Source of the DNA: Micromonospora sp. BL4
Lineage (GTDB): Bacteria; Actinomycetota; Actinomycetes; Mycobacteriales; Micromonosporaceae
Length of the DNA stretch: 58,825 nucleotides
NCBI RefSeq assembly: GCF_003667505.1
Contig: NZ_RCVJ01000163.1
Location: forward strand, 1 to 58,825
Direction of reading: 5' to 3'
This document shows, piece after piece, positions 8,443 through 16,545 of this stretch. The translations under genes and the position numbers were made by a program. How positions within the stretch are numbered: the stretch's first letter is position 1; each line of letters begins with the position of its first letter. The notes under the pieces are model-generated. The model saw only the letters and a program-made list of their open reading frames with translations. It had not been told where the DNA came from and did not search any database.

Positions 8443-8895
8443 TCAGGTCCGGCTGTGGTGTTCCAGCAGCCGGGTCAGCAGCCGGGTGAGCTGGTCACGT
8501 TCGGCGGCGGTCAGCGGGGCGAGCAGGTCCTGCTGGACCCGCTCGACGGTTTCGGCCATCCGGCGTCCCTCGTCGGCGCCGGCCTCGGTGAGGCTGATGA
8601 CGTTGCGGCGGCGATCGGCCCGGTCGGGGGCTCGCACGACGAGCCCTCGACCGGCCAGGTCGTTGATGGCCGCCACGACGTCGCTGCGATCGATGCCGCA
8701 GCGTCGGCCCAGGTCGGCCTGGCTGGCGGGGCCGCTCTCGGCGAGCGCGGCCAGCAGCCGGTAGTGGTAGCCGCGCAGCTCGTGGGCGGCGAAGCCCTCG
8801 CTGATCAGGCGGGCGGCGTGGCTGGCGGTCTGGTTGAGCAGCCAGCTCGGGGTGGTGCGCAGGCCGGCGGGTGACTGCGGGCCGGTGGACTCCAT
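8443..8895 (-). CDS. MarR-family transcriptional regulator
   Basis: A 150-residue winged-helix regulator (MESTGPQSPAGLRTTPSW...). The DNA-recognition helix lies in QADLGRRCGIDRSDVVAAINDL, and the wing carries DRADRRRNVISLTEAG. It is divergent from a second MarR-like gene 96 bases away, and the spacer between them carries overlapping palindromes, so both likely share one operator. Converges with the coiled-coil protein, with 9 bases between stops. Ligand unknown. Confidence 0.9.
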   Translation of the reverse strand: MESTGPQSPAGLRTTPSWLLNQTASHAARLISEGFAAHELRGYHYRLLAALAESGPASQADLGRRCGIDRSDVVAAINDLAGRGLVVRAPDRADRRRNVISLTEAGADEGRRMAETVERVQQDLLAPLTAAERDQLTRLLTRLLEHHSRT

Positions 8896-8942
8896 GGGCC
8901 GCAGCCTAGCAGTAATCGTTGGCCCGACCCACGATCCGTGTT

Positions 8943-8977
8943 ACGTTGGCCTCACCAACGTTGGCAAGGCCAACGTT
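8943..8977. promoter_or_regulatory. Compound palindromic operator between two divergent MarR genes
   Basis: Two overlapping perfect palindromes: ACGTTGG (8943-8949) with CCAACGT (8955-8961), and AACGTTGGC (8957-8965) with GCCAACGTT (8969-8977) around AAG. An isolated half-site CGTTGG is at 8917-8922. They end just before the AAGGAGG ribosome site of the gene starting at 8992, an ideal repressor position. Confidence 0.8.
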
Positions 8978-8991
8978 AAGAAGGAGGCGTC

Positions 8992-9459
8992 ATGTCCACC
9001 GTTCCCACCCTCAACGGCCAGGTCATCGGCCAGGCCCACTACGCCACCCGGGCCCTGCTGGAGCGGGCCGTCACCCCGCTCGGGATCAGCTTCGGCCACG
9101 CGCTCACCCTCAACGCCCTCGCCGCCGGCACCATCGAACGGACCGGGCTCGTGCACCGGATCACCAGCACCCTCAAGATCGACGAGCCGGCGGCGCACAC
9201 GCTGATCACCCAGCTCGTCGACGCCGGTCTCGCCCGGCCCGACGACCAGACCGACGCGCCGCGGGTGCGGCTCACCGACGCCGGCCACGCCGTGCAGGGC
9301 CGCGTCGCCGACGCCGTCGCGGGCCTCACCACCCGGCTGTACGGCGACCTGCCGGCCGACGAGACGAACGCCGCCGCCCGGGTCCTCACCCTGGTCACCC
9401 AGCGCGCGAACGCGGAGCTGGCGGCGATCCCCGCCGACGCGGCGGCCGGTCAGAAGTAG
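8992..9459 (+). CDS. MarR-like winged-helix protein
   Basis: A 155-residue protein starting MSTVPTLNGQVIGQ behind AAGGAGG. The fold follows MarR: an N-terminal helix with HYATRALLERAVTPLG, a recognition helix around IDEPAAHTLITQLVDAGL, and a wing DAPRVRLTDAG. The usual D-x-R-D-R-R wing is changed to DDQTDAPRVR, so DNA binding may differ from its divergent neighbour. It overlaps the converging acetyltransferase gene by 10 bases. The locus has two regulators and no obvious enzyme target, so the true target may be elsewhere. Confidence 0.8.
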   Translation: MSTVPTLNGQVIGQAHYATRALLERAVTPLGISFGHALTLNALAAGTIERTGLVHRITSTLKIDEPAAHTLITQLVDAGLARPDDQTDAPRVRLTDAGHAVQGRVADAVAGLTTRLYGDLPADETNAAARVLTLVTQRANAELAAIPADAAAGQK

Positions 9460-10646
9460 TCGAGCAGCTGCGCCGGGCCCCCGGCGCCCAGCAGGTCGAG
9501 GGCGCCCGGGTCCGCGCCGGCGGCGTGCAGCAGACCCGCCTCGGCGACCGACCGGGCGCGGGCGGCGCCGGCGTAGAGCAGCGCGAACCCGCGTACGTCC
9601 AGCCGCAGGTCGGCCTCGCCACCGGTCCGGGTCAGCTCCCCGGCGCCGTCGGCGACGCTCAACCGCCAGCAGCCGGTGTTCCAGTCCGCCAGCTCGTCGC
9701 TGAGAGTGAAGTCGACGCTGCCCCGGGCGTACGCGGGCCAGCCGCGCGTGGCGACGGCCCGCACGACGTCCACCGGCCGGTGCATCCACAGGTCCCGCTT
9801 GTGTTCGCGGGCCGCCTCCAGCGGCAGGTGGGTGCTGACGGCGTCGCCGTCGAGCGGGTACAGCCGCAGGGTCGGGGCGACGCTGGCCCAGCTGCCGAGC
9901 ACGCCGACGAGTTCCCGGGCCGCGTCGGCGGTGGTCGCCAGGGCCTCGTCGACGGTCAGCACGGAGTCGGCGCCGTAGCCGCGGCCGCGTTCCCAGCTGG
10001 CGTAGCCCACCAGGTCGCCGCCGTCCTCGACGAGCGTCAGCGCGTCACCGGGCAGCGCACCGTCGGCGGCGAAGAAGTCGAACAGCTCACCCCGCCGGGT
10101 GAGCGGGCCGTTGCGGTGTCGGGTGACCCGCTCGTACAGGGCGGCGACGGCCGGCAGGTCGGCGGGCGTGCCGGCGCGGACGGTCAACCGGGGGTCCGGC
10201 CGGTGTCGGGGCAGGACGGCGGTGGTCAGGTCGACGGCGCGCAGCACGCCGGCCGCCTCCCAGCCGCAGGCACGGTAGGGCGCGGCGACGGTCGGGTACA
10301 GGGCGCTGACCGCCGCGCCGCGCTCGCGGGCGCCGCGCAGCAGGGCGGTGAGCATGCCGCGGGCCACGCCCCGGCCACGGGCCTCGGGGGCGACCGCCAC
10401 CCCGGCGACGTCGGCCGCGGGCACCGCCCGGCCGGACCACCACTGGTCGTGGTGCAGGTCGACGGCCTTGCCGACGAGCCGGCCGGTGGCGTCGAACGCG
10501 CCGTAGCGGGTCAGGCCGGGCACCGCGGCGGTGGCCTGCGATGGGCGCTGCGGATCGGACCCGAAGGCGAATCGACCCAGCTCCCAGGCGTCGGCCAGGT
10601 CGTCGGCGGCGAGTTCGCGGACGTGCACGGTGGCGGGCATCGGCAC
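9450..10646 (-). CDS. Eis-like GNAT N-acetyltransferase
   Basis: A 398-residue enzyme with the Eis layout. An N-terminal GNAT domain carries the acetyl-CoA loop VAVAPEARGRGVARGML and the LYPTVAAPYRACGWE segment. A second GNAT-like domain follows, then an SCP2-like C-terminal region beginning near VDFTLSD. The chain ends LLDYF: Eis enzymes use the C-terminal carboxylate of a final Phe in catalysis together with a Tyr in the YR-x-x-G region. Eis of mycobacteria acetylates aminoglycosides and other amines at several positions; the natural substrate here is unknown. Start is ATG 10646 or the ATG two codons later. Confidence 0.88.
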   Translation of the reverse strand: MPMPATVHVRELAADDLADAWELGRFAFGSDPQRPSQATAAVPGLTRYGAFDATGRLVGKAVDLHHDQWWSGRAVPAADVAGVAVAPEARGRGVARGMLTALLRGARERGAAVSALYPTVAAPYRACGWEAAGVLRAVDLTTAVLPRHRPDPRLTVRAGTPADLPAVAALYERVTRHRNGPLTRRGELFDFFAADGALPGDALTLVEDGGDLVGYASWERGRGYGADSVLTVDEALATTADAARELVGVLGSWASVAPTLRLYPLDGDAVSTHLPLEAAREHKRDLWMHRPVDVVRAVATRGWPAYARGSVDFTLSDELADWNTGCWRLSVADGAGELTRTGGEADLRLDVRGFALLYAGAARARSVAEAGLLHAAGADPGALDLLGAGGPAQLLDYF

Positions 10647-10686
10647 ACCCTAGCGGGACGGATCTTCAAGGGCCGCCGAATTACGG

Positions 10687-10720
10687 CCGGGTGCGGAGCC
10701 GACGTCGGCCCCGCACCCGG
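10687..10720 (-). terminator. Terminator downstream of cydB
   Basis: Inverted repeat CCGGGTGCGG (10687-10696) / CCGCACCCGG (10711-10720) with a 14-base loop, starting five bases past the cydB stop codon on its transcribed side. Confidence 0.65.
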
Positions 10721-10724
10721 GCGG

Positions 10725-11723
10725 TCAGTGTTGCGGGATGTTGGCCACGCCGATCCGCTTGCGGAACACCCAGTAGGTCCAGCCCTGGTAGGCCAGTACG
10801 ACCGGAGTGAAGATCACCGCCACCCAGGTCATGATCTTCAGGGTGTACGGGGTGGAGGCGGCGTTGGTGGCCGTCAACGTGCCGGCGGCGTCGAGGGTGG
10901 ACGGCAGCACGTTCGGGAACAGCGCCGCGAACAGGGTCGCCACCGCCAGCCCGATCGCCACGGCGGTGCCGGTGAACGCCCAGCCCTCCCGGCGTACCCG
11001 GGCGGCGGCGAGGCCACCGAGCAGGGCGAGGGCCGCGCCGACGGCGAGCACGACGGCCGCCGCGCTGGAGCGGATGCTCAGCGTCCAGGTCAGGAACCCG
11101 ACCGCGAGCACGGCGGCGCCGACGCCCAGGCGCACCGCGAGGGCGCCCGCCCGCTCACGGATGTCGCCGGTGGTCTTCAGGGCGATGAACACCGCGCCGT
11201 GGGTGACGAACAGCGCGAGGGTGGTCGCGCCACCGAGCAGGGCGTACGGGTGCAGCAGGTCGAACAGGCCACCGACGTACTCGTGCTCGGCGTCCAGCGG
11301 CACACCGCGCAGGATGTTGGCGAAGGCGACGCCCCACAGGAATGCCGGCAGCAGCGAACCGACCACGATCGCCGCGTCCCAGCGGCGCTTCCAGGACGCC
11401 TCGGGGCGCTTGTGCCGGTACTCGAAGGCCACCCCACGGCCGATCAGGGCCAGCAGGATCAGCAGCAGCGGCAGGTAGAAGCCGGAGAAGAGGGTGGCGT
11501 ACCACTCGGGGAAGGCGGCGAACATGGCGCCGCCGGCGGTGATCAGCCACACCTCGTTGCCGTCCCAGACCGGGCCGATCGTGTTGATCAGGACCCGTCG
11601 TTCGCGGTCGTCGCGGCCGAGCACGGGCAGCAGCATGCCCACACCGAAGTCGAAGCCCTCCAGGATGAAGTACCCGGTGAAGAGCACGGCGATGAGGAGA
11701 AACCAGATGGTGGTGAGGTCCAC
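10725..11723 (-). CDS. cydB: Cytochrome bd quinol oxidase subunit II
   Basis: The second membrane subunit of the high-affinity bd-type terminal oxidase, which stabilises the haem-bearing complex and lets quinol oxidation proceed at low oxygen. 332 residues with about eight hydrophobic segments. Family marks are YFILEGFDFGVGMLLP at the N-terminus, NEVWLITAGGAMFAAFPEWYA and GRGVAFEYRHK. It lies 15 bases behind cydA in one operon. No cydDC maturation transporter genes follow; a terminator hairpin comes directly after the stop codon instead. Confidence 0.95.
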   Translation of the reverse strand: MDLTTIWFLLIAVLFTGYFILEGFDFGVGMLLPVLGRDDRERRVLINTIGPVWDGNEVWLITAGGAMFAAFPEWYATLFSGFYLPLLLILLALIGRGVAFEYRHKRPEASWKRRWDAAIVVGSLLPAFLWGVAFANILRGVPLDAEHEYVGGLFDLLHPYALLGGATTLALFVTHGAVFIALKTTGDIRERAGALAVRLGVGAAVLAVGFLTWTLSIRSSAAAVVLAVGAALALLGGLAAARVRREGWAFTGTAVAIGLAVATLFAALFPNVLPSTLDAAGTLTATNAASTPYTLKIMTWVAVIFTPVVLAYQGWTYWVFRKRIGVANIPQH

Positions 11724-11738
11724 GGCAGGCTCCGGTGA

Positions 11739-13151
11739 TCAGTAGGCGAAGGCGAGCGGACGCTCGGCGTCGTCGGTGTCGTCGGACGGGGGCGTCTCGC
11801 TGACGTCGGGTACGCCGGCGCGGGCGTAGCGCAGCAGCAGCTTGACCTCGATCACCGCGAGGGTGGCGTAGATCAGCGTGAAGGCGGTGAACGAGGTGAG
11901 CACCTCGGCCAGCGAGACGCTGCGGGACACGCCGTTGCGGGTGAGCATCTCGCCGAAGACGATCCACGGCTGGCGACCCATCTCGGTGAAGATCCAGCCG
12001 AAGGAGTTGGCCAGCAGCGGCAGCACCGGCATGACCAGCCCCGCGCGCAGCAGCCATTTGCTGCTCGGCGTACGGCCCTTGCGCTGGCTCCAGAGCACCA
12101 GCAGGGCGATCGCCGCGGCGGCCATCCCGAACGCGATCATGAAGCGGAAGCTCCAGTAGGTGACCGGGATGATCGGGGTGTAGCTGCCAGCGCCGTACTG
12201 GGTGGCGTACTGGGCCTGGAGGTCGTTGATGCCGTGCACCGTGCCGTTGGGGTCGCCGGTGCCGAGGTACGACAGCAGGTACGGGATCTTGAGGGCGAAC
12301 ACCTCACGGCTGCCGTCGAGGCTGCCGACGGTGAGCACGGAGAACGAGGCGGGGCTCTCGGTGGTGTAGAGACCCTCGGCGGCGGCCATCTTCATCGGCT
12401 GCACCTCGGTCATGATCTTGCCCTGGATGTCGCCGGTGAACAGCACGGCGGCGGAGGCGACCAGGACCACCCAGGAGCCGAACTTCGCGGCGAAGCGGTA
12501 GGCGCCGGTGTCGGTGGAGTCGCGGTTACGGATCACGTGCCACAGGCCCACGGCGGCGACCAGCGACCCGGCGACCAGGAACGAGCCGGCCAGGGTGTGC
12601 GGGAAGGTGATCAGGGCGACCTTGTTGGTCAGCACCGCCGGAAAGTCGGTCAGTTCGGCGCGCCCGCTGTCCGGGTTGATCCGGTAGCCGACCGGGTTCT
12701 GCATGAACGAGTTGGCGGCGAGGATGAAGTACGCGCTGAGGTTCGTGCCGATCGCCGCGGCCCAGATGCTGGCCAGGTGCGCCCGCTTGGGCAGCCGGTC
12801 CCAGCCGAAGATCCACAGGCCGATGAAGGTGGATTCGAGGAAGAACGCGACCAGCGCCTCGATGGCCAGGGGCGCGCCGAAGATGTCGCCCACGAAGCGC
12901 GAGTAGTCGCTCCAGTTCATGCCGAACTGGAACTCCTGCACGATGCCGGTGACCACGCCCATCGCGAAGTTGATCAGGAACAGCTTGCCGTAGAACTTGG
13001 TGAGCTTGAGGTAGCGCTCGTTGCCGGTGCGGTGCCACATCGTCTGCAGGATGGCCACCAGCACGGACAGGCCGATGGTCAGCGGCACGAAGAGAAAGTG
13101 GTAGACGGTGGTGACACCGAACTGCCAGCGGGCGACGTCCAACGCGTCCAC
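11739..13151 (-). CDS. cydA: Cytochrome bd quinol oxidase subunit I
   Basis: The catalytic subunit that oxidises quinol and reduces oxygen to water in the cytoplasmic membrane. 470 residues, beginning at GTG 13151 (MDALDVARWQFGVTT). Visible haem ligands by family position are H18 (b595), H185 in FPHTLAG and M391 in TEMGRQPW (b558), with E98 and E106 near the haem pocket. The quinol loop is short, without the long insertion of E. coli-type enzymes. First gene of cydA-cydB; a perfect palindrome lies just upstream. Confidence 0.96.
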   Translation of the reverse strand: MDALDVARWQFGVTTVYHFLFVPLTIGLSVLVAILQTMWHRTGNERYLKLTKFYGKLFLINFAMGVVTGIVQEFQFGMNWSDYSRFVGDIFGAPLAIEALVAFFLESTFIGLWIFGWDRLPKRAHLASIWAAAIGTNLSAYFILAANSFMQNPVGYRINPDSGRAELTDFPAVLTNKVALITFPHTLAGSFLVAGSLVAAVGLWHVIRNRDSTDTGAYRFAAKFGSWVVLVASAAVLFTGDIQGKIMTEVQPMKMAAAEGLYTTESPASFSVLTVGSLDGSREVFALKIPYLLSYLGTGDPNGTVHGINDLQAQYATQYGAGSYTPIIPVTYWSFRFMIAFGMAAAAIALLVLWSQRKGRTPSSKWLLRAGLVMPVLPLLANSFGWIFTEMGRQPWIVFGEMLTRNGVSRSVSLAEVLTSFTAFTLIYATLAVIEVKLLLRYARAGVPDVSETPPSDDTDDAERPLAFAY

Positions 13152-13172
13152 CTGGAACCCCCAGCCATTGCG

Positions 13173-13189
13173 TACTACGAGACGTAGTA
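13173..13189. promoter_or_regulatory. Palindromic operator upstream of cydAB
   Basis: TACTACG (13173-13179) AGA CGTAGTA (13183-13189): perfect 7-bp arms with a 3-base spacer, 22 bases before the cydA start. A related half-site TACTAC follows. It does not resemble the Rex consensus (TTGTGAA-N4-TTCACAA). TACTAC/GTAGTA half-sites recall BlaI/MecI-type sites, but the regulator is not in this window. Confidence 0.6.
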
Positions 13190-13333
13190 AATACTACTGC
13201 TCGTCGTAGACGGATGGGCAGGGCCGAGCGGCCCGAACCGGCCCGGGACCAATGACCTTGATCACCCAGGCCGGTGGGTAACCCGTCGACCCGCCCTCGC
13301 GGCCCCGCCGCCCCGTGCGACGATGGCGCGCTG

Positions 13334-14107
13334 ATGGACACCGCGCACTCCCCCTGGCAACCGCCGCTGATCTGGCGCGCCGCCCAACTGCTGGCCCGAG
13401 CCCTGGTCGGCCTGCTGGCCCGCCTCGAGGTCACCGGCGAGGTCCCCGCGCACCTGCGCCGCGGACCGCTGGTGCTGGCCGCCAACCACATCAGCCCGTT
13501 CGACCCCGTGGTGATGGCCGCCGCCTGCCAGGCCCGCGGCATCGCCCCCCGGATCATGGCGACGGCCGGGCTGTTCCGCGCCCCGGTACTCGGCTCCCTC
13601 ATGCGCCACGCCGGGCACATCCGCGTCGACCGGGGCACCGACGCGGTGCACCGGGCTCTGGAGGCCGCCACCGCCGCCGTCGCGGGCGGATCGGTGATCC
13701 TCATCTACCCGGAGGGGCGCATCAGTCTGGACCCCGGTATATGGCCCGAACGTGGCAAGACCGGCGCCGCCCGGCTCGCCCTGGCCTGCGCCGCTCCGGT
13801 CATCCCGGTCGCCCAGTGGGGCGCCCACGAGGTGCTGCCCTACCGGGCGCCCCGGGGAATGCTGCGCGGCGTCGCCCGCGCGCTGTGGCGCCGTCCGGTG
13901 ATTCGGGTGCACTTCGGCGCACCCATCGACCTGCGGGAGGCGGCCGCCAGCGGCCCCGGCGCCGCCCGCCGGGCCACCGACCAGATCATCGACGCCCTCA
14001 CCGACAGCCTCGCCCCGCTGCGCCCCGACGAACCCGGCCGGCCCCGACACATCGACCCCAGCCGCCCCAGCGACCTCAGCAGGTCCCACCGCCGCCGGCT
14101 CGGATGA
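13334..14107 (+). CDS. PlsC-type 1-acylglycerol-3-phosphate acyltransferase
   Basis: Transfers an acyl group to lysophosphatidate or a related acceptor during membrane lipid synthesis. 257 residues beginning MDTAHSPWQPPLIW at ATG 13334; the longer open frame upstream lacks family features. It has the catalytic motif NHISPFD (H52, D57) and the second motif YPEGRIS, a variant of the usual E-G-T-R-S. An N-terminal hydrophobic stretch suggests membrane association. The C-terminal 30 residues are Arg/Pro/Ser-rich and probably disordered. Divergent from cydA. Confidence 0.9.
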   Translation: MDTAHSPWQPPLIWRAAQLLARALVGLLARLEVTGEVPAHLRRGPLVLAANHISPFDPVVMAAACQARGIAPRIMATAGLFRAPVLGSLMRHAGHIRVDRGTDAVHRALEAATAAVAGGSVILIYPEGRISLDPGIWPERGKTGAARLALACAAPVIPVAQWGAHEVLPYRAPRGMLRGVARALWRRPVIRVHFGAPIDLREAAASGPGAARRATDQIIDALTDSLAPLRPDEPGRPRHIDPSRPSDLSRSHRRRLG

Positions 14108-14115
14108 CCTGACGG

Positions 14116-14153
14116 GTTAGACAACTTTCGGAAATCTGTCTAAGCTGTCTAAC
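14116..14153. promoter_or_regulatory. Candidate TetR operator/promoter
   Basis: GTTAGACA (14116-14123) and its exact complement TGTCTAAC (14146-14153) form an inverted repeat, with a third half-site TGTCTAAG at 14137-14144. The last half-site abuts the GTG start of the TetR gene. The close direct pair at 14137-14153 is the more likely protein-binding core. Confidence 0.55.
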
Positions 14154-14738
14154 GTGAGCAGCATGGAGATGGAGCCCGAAGACCCGAAGCGCGCCGCCGT
14201 CCTCGCGGCGGCCGTCGGGGTGTTCGGGCGCTACGGGTTCCAGAAGACGTCGATGGAGGCGGTCGCCAAGGCGGCCGGCATCTCCCGGCCCGGCCTGTAC
14301 CTGATGTTCCCCAACAAGGAGCAGCTGTACCGCGCCACGATGCAGGGCGTCATGGAACGCGCCCAGCAGGCCATGCAGGCGCGCTTCGGCGACCAGGCGC
14401 TGAGCTTCGACGAGCGGATCGTGGCGGGGCTGGATGCGCTGATGGGCCCGTACATCGACACCCAGGTGGCCCGCGACCTCAACGAGCTGCTCGAGAACAG
14501 CGGGCCCCAGTTGGGCTCGATGTTCCACGACTACCAGGAGCGGGCCCGGGCGGCACTGCGCGCCCACGTCGACGCTCTCGCCCCGCCGGGCCTGCTCGAC
14601 GGTGACCGGACGGCGGACGACGTGATGGACCTTCTCTTCTCCGCCGCGTTGACCTGGAAATCGACCTCGGCCACCAGGGACGAGTTCCGCGACCGGATCC
14701 GCCGGGCCCTGCGGCTGATCTGCCGCGCCGCGGTCTGA
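14154..14738 (+). CDS. TetR-family transcriptional regulator
   Basis: A 194-residue repressor. The N-terminal helix-turn-helix reads AVGVFGRYGFQKTSMEAVAKAAGISRPGLY, followed by a helical ligand-binding domain. Start is GTG 14154 or ATG 14163 (MEMEPEDPKR); the operator repeats touch the former, so the mRNA may be leaderless. The SDR gene 60 bases downstream is the probable target and is likely co-transcribed. The inducer is unknown. Confidence 0.9.
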   Translation: MSSMEMEPEDPKRAAVLAAAVGVFGRYGFQKTSMEAVAKAAGISRPGLYLMFPNKEQLYRATMQGVMERAQQAMQARFGDQALSFDERIVAGLDALMGPYIDTQVARDLNELLENSGPQLGSMFHDYQERARAALRAHVDALAPPGLLDGDRTADDVMDLLFSAALTWKSTSATRDEFRDRIRRALRLICRAAV

Positions 14739-14798
14739 CCCCCACCGCCTACCCCACCGCAGCCGCACGCTGCATCTCTGCGTCCAAGGAGTTCCGAA

Positions 14799-15758
14799 AT
14801 GTCACGAATCATCACCCCTTACTCCGCCCGGTCGACCGCCGCTGAAGTGATCTCCGGCGTCGACCTCAGCGGCCGGCGGGCCGTGGTCACCGGCGGCGCG
14901 TCCGGCATCGGCCTGGAGACCGTCCGGGCGCTGGCCACCGCCGGCGCCGAGGTGACGCTGGCCGTCCGCGACACCGCCGCCGGCGAGCGCGTCGCCGCCG
15001 ACATCACGGCGGGCGGGGCGCGCGGCGCGGTCAGGGTCGCCCGGCTCGACCTGGCCGACCGCGCCTCCATCGACGCCTTCGTCAACACCTGGACGGGCCC
15101 CCTGCACATCCTGGTCAACAACGCCGGCGTCATGGCCCTGCCGGAGCTGACCAGGACCACCGAGGGCTGGGAGGCCCAGTTCGCCATCAACCACCTCGGT
15201 CACGCCGCGCTGACCCTGGGCCTGCACGACGCGCTCGCCGCCGCGCAGGGCGCCCGGATCGTCGTCGTCAGCTCCTCGGCCCACCAGCAGTCCCCGGTCG
15301 TGTTCGAGGACATCCACTTCACCGGCCGGCCCTACGAGGCCTGGTCGGCGTACGGCCAGTCGAAGACCGCGACCATCCTGTTCGCCGTCGCCCTGGCCAG
15401 GAAATGGGCCACCGACGGCATCACGGCCAACGCCCTGCACCCCGGCGGCATCATGACCAACCTGCAACGACACCTCGACGACGCGCAGCTGCGCTACGTC
15501 GGCGCGGTGGACGGGCAGGGCAACCGCCTGGAAGTGCCGCCGGGCTGGAAGACCCCGCAGCAGGGCGCGGCCACCTCGGTCCTGCTGGCCGCCTCCCCCG
15601 AGGTCGACGGCGTGACCGGCCGCTACTTCGAGGACGGCAACGAGGCCCTGGTCATCGCCGAGCCGGCCGACGGCATGAGCGGCGTGCTCCCGTACGCCCT
15701 CGACGACAAGAACGCCGAACTCCTCTGGGACGAGACGATCCGGCTCCTGCGGCGCTGA
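14799..15758 (+). CDS. SDR-family oxidoreductase, retinol dehydrogenase-like
   Basis: A 319-residue NAD(P)-dependent short-chain dehydrogenase. It carries TGGASGIG, NNAGVM, a catalytic Ser within VVSSSAHQ, and YGQSK (Tyr-Lys pair); the ALHPGGIMTNL segment is typical of the RDH/WWOX-like branch. The C-terminus is longer than in classical SDRs and contains DGVTGRYFEDGNEA. AAGGAG precedes the start. It follows the TetR gene in the same direction and is its likely target, perhaps a detoxifying reductase for a lipophilic carbonyl. Confidence 0.9.
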   Translation: MSRIITPYSARSTAAEVISGVDLSGRRAVVTGGASGIGLETVRALATAGAEVTLAVRDTAAGERVAADITAGGARGAVRVARLDLADRASIDAFVNTWTGPLHILVNNAGVMALPELTRTTEGWEAQFAINHLGHAALTLGLHDALAAAQGARIVVVSSSAHQQSPVVFEDIHFTGRPYEAWSAYGQSKTATILFAVALARKWATDGITANALHPGGIMTNLQRHLDDAQLRYVGAVDGQGNRLEVPPGWKTPQQGAATSVLLAASPEVDGVTGRYFEDGNEALVIAEPADGMSGVLPYALDDKNAELLWDETIRLLRR

Positions 15759-15818
15759 CCGGGTCGGCGGTGCCGCCCGGGCACACAGACCCGTGCGGGC
15801 GACTGGCACAGTGATCAC

Positions 15819-16394
15819 ATGTCGCGTCGTCGTCTCGTCCTCGTGGCGTTGGTACTGCTCGTCGTCGGCGGGATCGGCTACGCCGGGCTACGGACCGCGT
15901 ACCACCACGCCAGGGACCAGCGGGACCTCGCCGATCTGACCCGATCGTCGCCGTGGCCCCAGGAGCAGCTGCTGATCCCCGACGGCGTGCCCCGGGCCGG
16001 CACCGTCGGCTGGCTCGAACGCGGCGGCCTCGACATCGCCTATCCGCTGCGCACCGCCGACGGCCGGGCCGTGCCCGTGCTCTGGCGGCTTCGCGTGCCG
16101 CAACCGGCGACCGGGCTGCCCGACGGCGTCGACTGCGCTACGCCCCGGCTGCGCACCTGCACCGACCTCGGCGGCCGGGGCACGCTGGTCGTGACCCACC
16201 AGACCGACAACAGCGACCCGTCCACTGCCCTCTACCGCACCGACGGGGGAAGGGTACGGGCAATCGAGGTGCAGGGGCCGGACGCGGTCGAGGTCGACGA
16301 GCTGATCGCCGCGCTCACCCGCGTGCACCCGCCCAGCGACGCCGAACTGCTGGACCTGCTGCGCCACGACGGCTACCAGACCGACTGGAGCTGA
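15819..16394 (+). CDS. Membrane-anchored protein of unknown function
   Basis: 191 residues: MSRRR, one hydrophobic helix (about 7-24), then an extracytoplasmic domain. Two cysteines in CATPRLRTC (about 106-114) could form a disulphide outside the cell. I do not recognise the domain. It follows the SDR gene by 60 bases in the same direction, but nothing links them functionally. Codon use and GC match the neighbours, so it is likely a genuine lineage-specific gene. Confidence 0.7.
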   Translation: MSRRRLVLVALVLLVVGGIGYAGLRTAYHHARDQRDLADLTRSSPWPQEQLLIPDGVPRAGTVGWLERGGLDIAYPLRTADGRAVPVLWRLRVPQPATGLPDGVDCATPRLRTCTDLGGRGTLVVTHQTDNSDPSTALYRTDGGRVRAIEVQGPDAVEVDELIAALTRVHPPSDAELLDLLRHDGYQTDWS

Positions 16395-16545
16395 TCCGCC
16401 CCGCACGGGACGGCCACCGGGCCGAGCGCCGAGCTGAGCATCACCGGCGCGGTCGGCAGGAGGAGAGGTTGGGGGGCGTCCGCTGGTCGACGAATGTCGC
16501 CGGCAGGCCACCCACGCTCCACCGGCGGCAGGCATACTGCGTCGC

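Noticed and set aside
8919..11738. 939-codon plus-strand open frame
   Set aside because: It is antisense to the Eis-like and cydB genes, with low-complexity Gly/Arg/Gln-rich translation, a result of high GC third positions.
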